Shown one piece after another: positions 1-12,556 of a DNA stretch of 64,000 bases. Position 1 is the stretch's first letter; each line of letters opens with the position of its first letter. The DNA comes from Cladorhizidae sp. MBARI D1340-BT2. Its lineage: Eukaryota; Porifera; Demospongiae; Poecilosclerida; Cladorhizidae. The translations under genes and the position numbers were made by a program. The notes beneath the pieces were generated by a model. That model worked only from the letters and a program-made list of their open reading frames with translations. It did no database searches and was not told the DNA's origin. The stretch spans positions 21,890,570 through 21,954,569 of the forward strand of contig JAQNBH010000010.1 in NCBI GenBank assembly GCA_028752905.1. Reading direction: 5' to 3'.

Positions 1-1194
1 ACACTATTTTGTTTTGTTGGGCTGGGTCTGAGGGCACATACCAGACGAGTACCATCCATTGCGGTGGAGTTCTGGATGCACACTTAACAGGTGTGGGGGT
101 GCAGGCAGTGGTGGATGTGAATAGGGAAGGGTTGGTGCTAAAGGTTGTAAGGGTGTGGTGTAGTATATGGGATCCTAGTAGGTGTGAGATGGGCATGGTT
201 TACGATGCTATTTACTCTAGCAAGGAATCATGCAGGAGGTGTGGCATTATTATTCTGGTGGAGCTGGTTGGGAAGACCTAATGTGGGAGGTGTAGCCTTT
301 TAGATTAGAATGAAGCTCCTGTATATCGTATATGCTTGATTAGAACATGCCCGCCCACTCATAAGTGCATTGCAATGCACATGCTCACAAGTGAAAATGA
401 GTAGAGTATATGAAACATGTAGTCAACAATATATAGTGGACATGAGTAGAGTATATGAAACATGTAGTCAACAATATAATTATAATAGTGAACATGAGTA
501 GAGTATATGAAACATGTAGTCAACAATATAGAGTGAACATGAAGAAACATGTACAGTCACAATATATGTGTGAATCTGTGAGCATAATGGCTCACAAGAT
601 GGCACCTGTTCAAGTCTGTGCTGGGAGCACCCATTGCAGCAGTTCCTACTACCAGTGAGACAGCCAAACTCCACAATGAAGATATCGAGAGTCTGCCTAC
701 ATGTGGAAAATGGAAGGCAGCTGACCTGGAAGATACACTAGACCATGCATAGCCACACAAACAAGTTATTTATACCTGATCAGGATCTGGTGGTTTATTA
801 CATGCATGCTAGTACACAGCTCATGTTCTATAATTGGTAAAGGTTATCAATACAATAAATACGCTTGTGTTAGCTTGATATCGAGTCAAGCTGAACTAGC
901 TCAGCAAGCAGCTGCAATAAAGAAGTCTTGTTAGTGACCAGTAGATTTCATCAGAAGCTTACTGTTGTGACAATAGTTAACAGCACAAACCTTCAACAAA
1001 ACATGGCAGCTACATATGATGCATGTGCCTATGTTATATATGATTGGTTAGTTCTGGAGTTATTATGAGTACCCTATTGTGGGATGCTGCTTTAAGAGAG
1101 TGTTAGTTTGCAGTTTCCTAGTGGGTGCGAGAAGCTTCCTTTAAAATTGGTAAAGGGTAATCTAAGAGGTTAGGGTCTGCATGAGTGCACTCTT
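1..1194. other. Outer left palindrome arm, no recognised gene
   Basis: A 90-codon open frame at 9-281 (+) recurs as its mirror at 13470-13742 (-) with two amino-acid differences, but I do not recognise it and it has no visible domain. The rest is non-coding in appearance, apart from the small minisatellite listed separately. Everything here is duplicated in the right arm at about 12557-13750. Confidence 0.5.
399..545. repeat. Minisatellite, about 45-52 bp unit, 3 copies
   Basis: Units begin with GAGTAGAGTATATGAAACAT followed by GTAGTCAACAATAT and are separated by short variable AT-rich spacers. The same three copies appear in reverse complement at 13206-13352 in the other palindrome arm, so the array predates the inverted duplication. 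Confidence 0.85.
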
Positions 1195-1785
1195 GTAGAT
1201 ATTTGAGCCTTGAAATTGAGATTGCCACTCTAAAGAATTTGCTCTCTGTTCTGAAAGTTAAGTTGGAATCAATTATCAACATGATTGAAGCTAAAGCCTG
1301 ACCAACTTCAGCACCAGCACCTAAAAATCATGAAGCCACCAGCCACTATCAACCCGCTAGCCTGTCCTGTTAGTTTTCAAAGAGCAACTGTACCCAACAA
1401 AGGATGTCCCAACGAAGACCAAAATAACATGACTTCAGAAGACTGAAAGTTCAAAATGTTGATTTTCAGAATAGAAAAATGCCCCAGAGGAACTTTTATG
1501 CACTCTCGAGCTAAGAAAGTTTCTGTGTCAGTCTTCTCCAGTATCAATGAGCATGTTAGATCAGTCTATTCCTAGTTTGGTAATATATAGCAAGTAATCA
1601 GCGTCCTAGACCTACACTGGTGAAGTTTGTCAGTTCTGCAGATGCTGTTCTTCTCCAATGGATCTCTCTTCCACAACTTTTTGCTGTCAAACCAGATATG
1701 TCCAACCTAGAGTGGATGAGAAATTCTGCTCTAATGAAAGAGAGATGGTCTCTGATACAATCTGGTTTGAAACAAGTCGATAAAA
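1195..1785 (+). pseudogene. Decayed non-LTR retrotransposon ORF1-like fragment (left arm)
   Basis: Read on the plus strand, about 1195-1290 gives a coiled-coil-like stretch (LEIEIATLKNLLSVLKVKLE, ending in a stop). About 1590-1785 gives a stretch starting RPRPTLVKF, then KPDMS and LMKERWSLIQSG. That order (heptad-rich segment, then an Arg-Pro-rich strand, then a basic helix) resembles the RNA-binding ORF1 proteins of some LINEs. Stops and frame changes interrupt it, so it cannot be functional. The family call is an inference from pattern only; a fragment of an unrelated nucleic-acid-binding gene is possible. The fragment ends where the satellite begins. An identical mirror copy lies at 11966-12556. 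Confidence 0.35.
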
Positions 1786-4318
1786 ACTGCTCAATCTTGT
1801 CAAAATGCTTCCTCTTCAACATTATGGAACTGTTTCTACTCTAAAAATTACATAAAACGTCTTTTGTTCCCATTTTTAACCACTATTTTGCTCCAATTGG
1901 ACGTTTTTGAGCGATTTGAGGAAAAACTGTCTGAAATCGTCAAAATAGTACATTAGCTTCCTCTTCAACATGGAATTGTTTCTACTCTTTGAATGACAGG
2001 AAACATATTTTGGTGTGAAATCTCTTTTTAAACAAAAGAAGCTCTATTTTGCTCCATTTTAAAGCATTTTGAGGAAAAACTGTCTGAAATCGCTCATCTC
2101 CTCAAAATGGCACAATAGTTTCCTATTCAACATTATTTTACTCTTAATATGATAGAAAACGTCTTTTGGTGAGAAATCTCCCCTTTTTGACCGAAAGAAG
2201 CTCTATTTTGCTCCATTGGAGGAAAAACTGTCTGACATCGTTCAATTTGTCAAAATAGCCCATTAGCTTCCTCTTCAACATTATGGAACTGTTTCTACTC
2301 TTTAAATGACAGAAAACATTTTTTGGTGTGATATCTCCCCTTTTTAACCTCTATTTTGCTCAAATAGGGATGTTTTTTGCGTTTTGAGGAAAAACTGTCT
2401 GAAATCGCTCATTCTTGCCACATTTGCTTACTCTTCAACATTATGAACAGTTTCTACTCTTTAAACTACAGAAAATGTCTTTCGGACAGAAATCTTCTCT
2501 ATTTTGCTCCATTTGGAACGTTTTTGTGCGTTTTGAGGAAAAATGTCTGCAATCGCTCAAAATGGCACATTAGCTTCATTTTCAAGTGTTTCTACATTCA
2601 TTTAAACGACAGAAAATATCTTGAAATCCTCTGTTTTTACCGCTATTTTGCTCCAATTTGAATATTTTTGATAGTTTTGAGGAAAAACTGTTTGAAATCG
2701 CTCAATCTAGTAAAAATGGGCAATTAACTTCTGTTTCAACACTATGGAACTGTTTTTACTCTTTAAACGATTGAAATTTCCTTTTGGTAAAAAATCTCAA
2801 CTTTTTAGTTCAATTGGGACGTTATTGAGCGTTTTGGGGAAAAACTGTCTTAAATAGCTCAATCTTCTCAAAATGGCACAATAGTTTCCTCTTCAACATT
2901 ATGGAACTGTTTCTACTCTTAAAATGACAGAAAACGTCTTTTTCCCCTTTTAACCGAAAGAAGCTCCATTTTGCTCCAATTGGGATGTTTTTGAGCGTTT
3001 TGATGAAAAACGGTCTGAAATCGCTCAATCTTGTCAAAATTGCCACATTAACTTCCTTTTCAACATTATGGAACTCTTTCTACACTTTAAAAGACTATAT
3101 CTTTTGTTGAGAAATGTTCCGTTTTTAACCGAAAGAAGCTCTATTTTGCTCCATTGTAGTGTTTTGAGGAAAAACTGTCTGAAATCGTTCATTCTTGTCA
3201 TAATAGCCCATTAGTTTCCTCTTTAACATTATGGAACTGTTTCTACTCTTAAATGACAGAAAACATATTTTGGTGTGAAATCTCCCCTTTTGCTCAATTA
3301 GGGATATTTTTTAGCGTTTTGAGGAAAAACTGTCTGAAATCGCTCATTCTTGTCAAAATGGGCACATTTGCTCATTACGGAACTGTTTCTACTCTTTAAA
3401 CTACAGAAAATGTCTTTTGGTGAGAAATCTGATATATTTTGATCCAATTGGGACCATTTAGAGCGTTTTGAGGAAAAACTGCTCAATCTTGTCAAAATAG
3501 CATAATAGCTTCTTCAACATTATGGAACTGTTTCTACTCTTAAAGTTACATAAAACGTCTTTTGGTGTGAAATCTCCCATTTTTAACCGAAAGAAGCACT
3601 ATTTTGCTCCAATAGGGACGTTTTTACGTGTTTTGACGTAAAACTGTCTCATTCTTGTCAAAATGGGCACATTAGCTTCCTTTTAAAAATTATAGAACTG
3701 TTTCTACACTTTAAACGACATAAATGTCGGTTTTTAACCGAAAGAAGTGCTCCAAGTGGGCGTCTGAAATCGCTAAATTTTGTAAAAATGGCAAATTAGC
3801 TTCCTTTTCAACATTATCGAACTGTATCTACTCTTTAAACGACAGTAAATGTCTTTGGTGAGAAATCTCCCCTTTTTAATCAAAGAAGCTCTATATTGCT
3901 CCAATAGGGACATTTTTGCGCGTTTTGAGGAAAAACTGTCTGAACTTGCTCATTCTTGTCACATTATCAACATTATAGAACTGTTTCTATATATAAACGA
4001 CAGAAAAAGTCTTGAAATCCTTTTTTTTACCGAAACAAGCTATCTTTTGCTCCAATTGGGACGTTTTTGAGCGATTTGAGAAAAAACTGTTTGAAATCGC
4101 TCAATCTTGCAAAATGGGCAATTAGCTTGTTTCAACATTATGGAACTGTTTCTACTCTTTAAACGACAATAAATGTCTTTTGGTGAGAAATCTTCCGTTT
4201 TTAACGAAAGAAGCTCTATTTTGCTCCAATTCGGACATTTTAGAGCGTTTAGAGGAAAAACTGTCTGAAATCGCTCAATCTTCTCAAAATGGCTCAATAG
4301 TTTCCTCTTCAACATTAT
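1783..4318 (+). repeat. Satellite block 1, forward orientation
   Basis: Tandem, degenerate copies of an AT-rich unit. A full unit runs from TTCAACATTATGGAACTGTT through GAAATCTCCCCTTTTTAACC and GCTCTATTTTGCTCCAATTG to GAGGAAAAACTGTCTGAAAT and is about 180 bp. Most copies carry internal deletions, so the observed spacing is about 145-180 bp. The small open frames within it are by-products of the repeat. Orientation is called forward when the AAACTGTCTGAAATCGCTCA strand is on top. Confidence 0.92.
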
Positions 4319-6833
4319 CCAGTTTTTCCTTAAAACGCTCAAAAACATCACTATTTGAGCAAAATAGAGCTAAAAGGGGAGATTTCACACAAAAAATGTT
4401 TTCTGTCGTTTAAAGAGTAGAAACGGTTCCATAATGTTTATAAGGAAGCTAATGTGCCTATTTTGACAAGATTGAGCGATTTCAGAAAGTTTTTCCTCAA
4501 AACGCTAATTGGAGCAAAATAGAGCTTGTTTCAGTTAAAAAGGGGAGATTTCTCACCAAAAGACGTTTTCTGTCATATTAAGAGTAAAATAATGTTGAAT
4601 AGGAAACTATTGTGCCATTTTGAGAAGATTGAGCGATTTCAGACATTTTTTCCTCAAAATGCTTTAAAACGGAGCAAAATAGAGCTTTTGGTTAAAAAGA
4701 GATTTCACACCAAAATGTTTTCTGCCATTCAGAGTAGAAACAATTCCATGTTGAAGAGGAAGCTAATGTACTATTTTTACAATTTCAGACAGTTTTTCCT
4801 CAAATCGCTCAAAAACGTCCTAATTGGAGCAAATAGTGGTTTAAAAGGTGAACAAAAGACGTTTTATGTAATTTTTAGAGTAGAAACAGTTCCATAATGT
4901 TGAAGAGGAAGCATTTTGACAAGTTTGAGCAGTTTTTCCTCAAAACGCTCTAAAACGATCCAATTGGATCAAAATATAGCAGATTTCACACCAAACAACA
5001 TTTTCTGTAGTTTAAATAGTAGAAACAGTTCCATAATGTTGAAGAGTAAGCAAATGTGCCCATTTTGACAAAAATGAGCGATTTCAGACAGTTTTTCCTC
5101 AAAACGCTCCCTATTTGAGCAAAATAGAGCTTCTTTCGTTCAAAGGGGAGATTTCACACAAAAAATGTTTTCTGTCAGCTAGAAAACATTTTTGTGCCCA
5201 TTTTGACAAGATGAGCGATTTCAGAAAATTTTTCCTCAAAACGCTAATTGGAGCAAAATAGAGCTTGTTTCGGTTAAAAAGGGGAGATTTCTCACCAAAA
5301 GACGTTTTCTGTCATTTTAAGAGTAGAATAATGTTGAATTGGAAACTATTGTGCCATTTTGAGATTGAGCGATTTAAGACAGTTTTTCCTCAAAACGCTA
5401 ATTGGAGCAAAATAGAGCTTGTTTCGGTTAAAAAGGGGAGATTTCTCACCAAAAGACGTTTTCTGTCATTTTAAGAGTAGAACAATGTTGAATTGGAAAC
5501 TATTGTGCCATTTTGAGATTGAGCGATTTCAGACAGTTTTTCCTCAAAACGCTCTAAAACGTCCCAATTGGAGCTAAATAGAGCTTCTTTCGGTTAAAAA
5601 GTGGAGATTGCACACCAAAATATGTTTTCTGTCATTTAAAGAGTAGCATAATGTTGAAAGGAGCTATTTTGACGATTTCACAGTTTTTCCTCAAAACGCT
5701 CAAAAACGTCCCAATTGGAGCAAAATAGTTCTTTCGGTTAAAATAAGACACCAAAAGAGGTTTTATGTAATTTTAAGAGTAGAAACAGTTCCATAATGTT
5801 GAAGAGAAAGCTATTGTGCCATTTTGACAAGATTGAGCAGTTTTTCCTCAAAACGCTCTAAAACGTCCCAATTGGATCAAAATAAAATAGCACATTTCTC
5901 ACCAAAACACATTTTCTGTAGTTTAAAGAGTAGAAACAGTTCAATAATGTTGAAGAGTAAGCAAATGTGCCCATTTTGACAAGAATGAGCAATTTCGGAC
6001 AGTTTTTTCAAAAACATCCCCATTTGAGCAAAATAAAGAGCTTCTTTCGGTTAAATACGGGAGATTTCACACAATTTTTTCCCCTGTCATTTATAAGAGT
6101 AGAAACAGTTCCAAGAAGAAGCTAATGTGCTATTTTGACGATTTCAGACAGTTTTTCCTCCAAACGCTCAAAAACGTCCCAATTGGAGCAGGTATATCCC
6201 TACAAAAATGGCCGACAATGCCCAGTGGCTTCTATGATTTTCATCACCCGTGCTCGTCTAATTAGTTGCATTTTAGCACCTAATGAACACGCTAGTTTTG
6301 TAGAGTAGGGCTTCCTCTGGCCGATAACAATGGCTAGCACTTTCCAATGGAACCAGCACTAAAACCAATTCAGGCCACACAGGTTTGGCTGCATGTAACT
6401 TTAGCATAGTTGTAGCTATTGTGCCATTTTGACAAGATTGATCAGTTTTTCCTCAAAACGCTCTAAAAATCCCAATTGGATCAAAATATAGCACCAAATG
6501 ACATTTTCTGTAGTTTAAAAAGTAGAAACAGTTCTGTAATGTTGAAGAGTAAGCAAATGTGCCCATTTTGACAAGAATGAGCGATTTCTGACAGTTTTTC
6601 AGCAAAACGCTCAAAAATATACCAAAAGGGGAGATTTCACACCAAGATATGTTTTCTGTCATTTAAAGTGTAGAAACAGTTTCACAATGTTCAAGAGAAA
6701 GCAAATGTGGCCATTTTGACAAGATTGAACGATTTTAGACAGTTTTTCCTCAAAACACTCCAATGGAGCAAAATGTAGCTTCTTTCGGATAAAAACGGAA
6801 CATTTCTCAACAAAAGACATAATGTCGTTTAAA
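4319..6833 (-). repeat. Satellite block 2, reverse orientation
   Basis: Same unit as the neighbouring block but inverted: the top strand now reads CAGTTTTTCCTCAAAACGCTC. The switch is inside a unit, at about 4318/4319, where AACATTATCC runs directly into AGTTTTTCC. It is interrupted by a non-satellite island at 6191-6419. Copies of a roughly 130-bp segment around 5265-5474 have been locally duplicated. Confidence 0.92.
6191..6419. other. Non-satellite island inside the satellite
   Basis: About 229 bp of unrelated, less AT-rich sequence begins GGTATATCCCTACAAAAATG and ends TTTAGCATAGTTGTAG. It interrupts a satellite unit and is absent from the opposite side of the palindrome. I find no convincing terminal inverted repeats or target-site duplication and no coding potential. 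It could be a short inserted element or the remains of the original sequence at the palindrome centre. Confidence 0.6.
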
Positions 6834-9433
6834 TGGGCAATTAACTTCTGTTTCAACATTATGGAACTGTTTTTACTCTTTAAACGACTGAAAATTTCTT
6901 ATGGTAAAAAATCTCAACTTTTTAACGTTCAATTTGGACGTTATTGAGCGTTTTGGGGAAAAACTGTCTGAAATAGCTCAATCTCATCAAAATGGCACAA
7001 TAGTCTCCTCTTCAACATTATGGAACTGTTTCTACTCTTAAAATGACAGAAAACGTCTTTTTCCCCTTTTAACCGAAAGAAGCTCTATTTTGCTCCAATT
7101 GGGATGTTTTTGAGCGTTTTGATGAAAAACTGTCTGAAATCGCTCAATCTTGTCAAAATTGCCACATTAACTTCCTTTTCAACATTATGGAACTGTTTCT
7201 ACTCTTTAAATGACAGAAAACATTTTTTGTGTGAAATCTCCCCTTGAACGAAAGAAGCTCTATTTTGCTCAAATAGGGAGCGTATTGAGGAAAAACTGGC
7301 TCATTTTTGTCAAAATGGGTACATTTGTTTACTCCAACATTATGGAACTGTTTCTATTTAAACTACAGAAAATGTTGTTTGGTGTGAAATCTGCTATATT
7401 TTGATCCAATTGGATCGTTTTAGAGCGTTTTGAGGAAAAAAAGCTCAATCTTGTCAAAATGCTTCCTCTTCAACATTATGGAACTGTTTCTACTCTAAAA
7501 ATTACATAAAACGTCTTTTGTTCACCTTTTAAACCACTATTTGCTCCAATTAGGACGTTTTTGAGCGATTTGAGGAAAAACTCTGAAATCGTAAAAATAG
7601 TACATTAGCTTCCTCTTCAACATGGAATTGTTTCTACTCTTTGAATGACAGAAAACATTTTGGTGTGAAATCTCTTTTTAACCAAAAGAAGCTCTATTTT
7701 GCTCCGTTTTAAAGCATTTTGAGGAAAAAATGTCTGAAATGGCTCAATCTTCTCAAAATGGCACTAGTTTCCTATTCAACATTATTTTACTCTTAATATG
7801 ACGGAAAACGTCTTTTGGTGTGAAATCTCCCCTTTTTAACTGAAACAAGCTCTATTTTGCTCCAATTAGCGTTTTGAGGACAAACTTTCTGAAATCGCTC
7901 AATCTTGTCAAAATGGGCACATTAGCTTCCTTATCAACATTATGGAACCGTTTCTACTCTTTAAATGACAGAAAACATTTTTTGTGTGAAATCTCCCCTT
8001 TTTAGCTCTATTTTGCTCAAATAGTGATATTTTTGAGCGTTTTAAGGAAAAACTCTGAAATCGCTCATTTTTGTCAAAATGGGCACATTTGCTTCCTCTT
8101 CAACATTATGGAACTGTTTCTACTCTTAAAATTACATAAAACGTCTTTTGCTCCCCTTTTTAACCACTATTTTGCTCCAATTAGGACGTTTTTGAGCGTT
8201 TTGAGAAAAAACTGTCTGAAATCGTCAAAATAGTACATTAGCTTCTTCAACATTATGGAATTGTTTTTACTCTTTAAATGATAGAAAACATATTTTGGTG
8301 TGAAATCTCCCTCTATTTTAGAGCGATTTGGGGAAAAACTGTCTGAAATCGCTCAATCTTTTCAAAATGGCACAATAGTCTCCTCTTCAACATTATGTAA
8401 CTGTTTCTACTCTTAAAATGACAGAAAACGTCTTTTCCCCCTTTTAACCGAAAGAAGCTCTATTTTGCTCCAATTGGGATGTTTTTGAGCGTTTTGATGA
8501 AAAACGGTCTGAAATCGCTCAATCTTGTCAAAATTGCCACATTAACTTCCTTTTCAACATTATGGAACTGTTTCTACTCTTTAAATGACAGAAAACATTT
8601 TTTATGTGAAATCTCCCCTTTGAACGAAAGAAGCTCTATTTTGCTCAAATAGGGAGCGTATTGAGGAAAAACTGGCTCATTTTTGTCAAAATGGGTACAT
8701 TTGTTTACTCCAACATTATGGAACTGTTTCTACTATTTAAACTACAGAAAATGTTGTTTGGTGTGAAATCTGCTATATTTTGATCCAATTGGATCGTTTT
8801 AGAGCGTTTTGAGGAAAAAAAGCTCAATCTTGTCAAAATGCTTCCTCTTCAACATTATGGAACTGTTTCTACTCTAAATTTACATAAAACGTCTTTTGTT
8901 CACCTTTTAAACCACTATTTGCTCCAATTAGGACGTTTTTGAGCGATTTGAGTAAAAACTGTCTGAAATCGTCAAAATAGTACATTAGCTTCCTCTTCAA
9001 CATGGAATTGTTTCTACTCTTTGAATGACAGAAAACATTTTGGTGTGAAATCTCTTTTTAACCAAAAGCTCTATTTTGCTCCGTTTTAAAGCATTTTGAG
9101 GAAAAAATGTCTGAAATCGCTCAATCTTCTCAAAATGGCACAATAGTTTCCTATTCAACATTATTTTACTCTTAATATGACAGAAAACGTCTTTTGGTGA
9201 GAAATCTCCCCTTTTTAACTGAAACAAGCTCTATTTTGCTCCAATTAGCGTTTTGAGGAAAAACTTTCTGAAATCGCTCAATCTTGTCAAAATAGGCACA
9301 TTAGCTTCCTTATAAACATTATGGAACCGTTTCTACTCTTTAAACGACAGAAAACATTTTTTGTGTGAAATCTCCCCTTTTAGCTCTATTTTGCTCAAAT
9401 AGTGATGTTTTTGAGCGTTTTAAGGAAAAACTG
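6834..9433 (+). repeat. Satellite block 3, forward orientation, with 1.38-kb higher-order repeat
   Basis: Same satellite, forward again after a switch at about 6833. Two long tracts match each other at an offset of about 1380 bp: 7045-8000 and 8425-9380. Examples are AACATTATTTTACTCTTAAT at 7776 and 9156, and the GCTCAATCTTGTCAAAATGC copies at 7442 and 8822. This is a higher-order duplication of several monomers together. Confidence 0.9.
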
Positions 9434-11972
9434 GATAATGTTGAAGAGGAAACTATTGAGCCATTTTGAGAAGATTGAGCGATTTCAGACAGTTTTTCCT
9501 CTAAACGCTCTAAAATGTCCGAATTGGAGCAAAATAGAGCTTCTTTCGTTAAAAACGGAAGATTTCTCACCAAAAGACATTTATTGTCGTTTAAAGAGTA
9601 GAAACAGTTCCATAATGTTGAAACAAGCTAATTGCCCATTTTGCAAGATTGAGCGATTTCAAACAGTTTTTTCTCAAATCGCTCAAAAACGTCCCAATTG
9701 GAGCAAAAGATAGCTTGTTTCGGTAAAAAAAAGGATTTCAAGACTTTTTCTGTCGTTTATATATAGAAACAGTTCTATAATGTTGATAATGTGACAAGAA
9801 TGAGCAAGTTCAGACAGTTTTTCCTCAAAATGCGCAAAAATGTCCCTATTGGAGCAATATAGAGCTTCTTTGATTAAAAAGGGGAGATTTCTCACCAAAG
9901 ACATTTACTGTCGTTTAAAGAGTAGATACAGTTCGATAATGTTGAAAAGGAAGCTAATTTGCCATTTTTACAAAATTTAGCGATTTCAGACGCCCACTTG
10001 GAGCACTTCTTTCGGTTAAAAACCGACATTTATGTCGTTTAAAGTGTAGAAACAGTTCTATAATTTTTAAAAGGAAGCTAATGTGCCCATTTTGACAAGA
10101 ATGAGAGTTTTACGTCAAAACACGTAAAAACGTCCCTATTGGAGCAAAATAGTGCTTCTTTCGGTTAAAAATGGGAGATTTCACACCAAAAGACGTTTTA
10201 TGTAACTTTAAGAGTAGAAACAGTTCATAATGTTGAAGAAGCTATTATGCTATTTTGACAAGATTGAGCAGTTTTTCCTCAAAACGCTCTAAATGGTCCC
10301 AATTGGATCAAAATATATCAGATTTCTCACCAAAAGACATTTTCTGTAGTTTAAAGAGTAGAAACAGTTCCGTAATGAGCAAATGTGCCCATTTTGACAA
10401 GAATGAGCGATTTCAGACAGTTTTTCCTCAAAACGCTAAAAAATATCCCTAATTGAGCAAAAGGGGAGATTTCACACCAAAATATGTTTTCTGTCATTTA
10501 AGAGTAGAAACAGTTCCATAATGTTAAAGAGGAAACTAATGGGCTATTATGACAAGAATGAACGATTTCAGACAGTTTTTCCTCAAAACACTACAATGGA
10601 GCAAAATAGAGCTTCTTTCGGTTAAAAACGGAACATTTCTCAACAAAAGATATAGTCGTTTAAAGTGTAGAAAGAGTTCCATAATTTTGAAAAGGAAGTT
10701 AATGTGGCAATTTTGACAAGATTGAGCGATTTCAGACCGTTTTTCATCAAAACGCTCAAAAACATCCCAATTGGAGCAAAATGGAGCTTCTTTCGGTTAA
10801 AAGGGGAAAAAGACGTTTTCTGTCATTTTAAGAGTAGAAACAGTTCCATAATGTTGAAGAGGAAACTATTGTGCCATTTTGAGAAGATTGAGCTATTTAA
10901 GACAGTTTTTCCCCAAAACGCTCAATAACGTCCCAATTGAACTTTAAAAAGTTGAGATTTTTTACCAAAAGGAAATTTCAATCGTTTAAGAGTAAAAACA
11001 GTTCCATAGTGTTGAAACAGAAGTTAATTGCCCATTTTTACTAGATTGAGCGATTTCAAACAGTTTTTCCTCAAAACTATCAAAAATATTCAAATTGGAG
11101 CAAAATAGCGGTAAAAACGGAGGATTTCAAGATATTTTCTGTCGTTTAAATGAATGTAGAAACACTTGAAAATGAAGCTAATGTGCCATTTTGAGCGATT
11201 GCAGACATTTTTCCTCAAAACGCACAAAAACGTTCCAAATGGAGCAAAATAGAGAAGATTTCTGTCCGAAAGACATTTTCTGTAGTTTAAAGAGTAGAAA
11301 CTGTTCATAATGTTGAAGAGTAAGCAAATGTGGCAAGAATGAGCGATTTCAGACAGTTTTTCCTCAAAACGCAAAAAACATCCCTATTTGAGCAAAATAG
11401 AGGTTAAAAAGGGGAGATATCACACCAAAAAATGTTTTCTGTCATTTAAAGAGTAGAAACAGTTCCATAATGTTGAAGAGGAAGCTAATGGGCTATTTTG
11501 ACAAATTGAACGATGTCAGACAGTTTTTCCTCCAATGGAGCAAAATAGAGCTTCTTTCGGTCAAAAAGGGGAGATTTCTCACCAAAAGACGTTTTCTATC
11601 ATATTAAGAGTAAAATAATGTTGAATAGGAAACTATTGTGCCATTTTGAGGAGATGAGCGATTTCAGACAGTTTTTCCTCAAAATGCTTTAAAATGGAGC
11701 AAAATAGAGCTTCTTTTGTTTAAAAAGAGATTTCACACCAAAATATGTTTCCTGTCATTCAAAGAGTAGAAACAATTCCATGTTGAAGAGGAAGCTAATG
11801 TACTATTTTGACGATTTCAGACAGTTTTTCCTCAAATCGCTCAAAAACGTCCAATTGGAGCAAAATAGTGGTTAAAAATGGGAACAAAAGACGTTTTATG
11901 TAATTTTTAGAGTAGAAACAGTTCCATAATGTTGAAGAGGAAGCATTTTGACAAGATTGAGCAGTTTTTATC
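9434..11972 (-). repeat. Satellite block 4, reverse orientation
   Basis: This is the mirror of block 1 (1783-4318), with the top strand reading CAGTTTTTCCTCAAAACGCTC. The strand switch at about 9434 is the mirror of the one at 4318/4319. The block ends where the non-satellite outer arm resumes. Confidence 0.92.
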
Positions 11973-12556
11973 GACTTGTTTCAAACCAGATTGTATCAGA
12001 GACCATCTCTCTTTCATTAGAGCAGAATTTCTCATCCACTCTAGGTTGGACATATCTGGTTTGACAGCAAAAAGTTGTGGAAGAGAGATCCATTGGAGAA
12101 GAACAGCATCTGCAGAACTGACAAACTTCACCAGTGTAGGTCTAGGACGCTGATTACTTGCTATATATTACCAAACTAGGAATAGACTGATCTAACATGC
12201 TCATTGATACTGGAGAAGACTGACACAGAAACTTTCTTAGCTCGAGAGTGCATAAAAGTTCCTCTGGGGCATTTTTCTATTCTGAAAATCAACATTTTGA
12301 ACTTTCAGTCTTCTGAAGTCATGTTATTTTGGTCTTCGTTGGGACATCCTTTGTTGGGTACAGTTGCTCTTTGAAAACTAACAGGACAGGCTAGCGGGTT
12401 GATAGTGGCTGGTGGCTTCATGATTTTTAGGTGCTGGTGCTGAAGTTGGTCAGGCTTTAGCTTCAATCATGTTGATAATTGATTCCAACTTAACTTTCAG
12501 AACAGAGAGCAAATTCTTTAGAGTGGCAATCTCAATTTCAAGGCTCAAATATCTAC
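11966..12556 (-). pseudogene. Decayed ORF1-like fragment (right arm mirror)
   Basis: Reverse-complement copy of the fragment at 1195-1785, with the same coiled-coil-like and basic segments and the same stops. The shared stops show the copy was already broken when the palindrome formed. Confidence 0.35.

Noticed and set aside
4040..9713. Paired 60-120 codon frames with KRKLL, FHTKM and similar phrases
   Set aside because: Translations of the satellite unit, repeated in every block and mirrored between arms; not genes.
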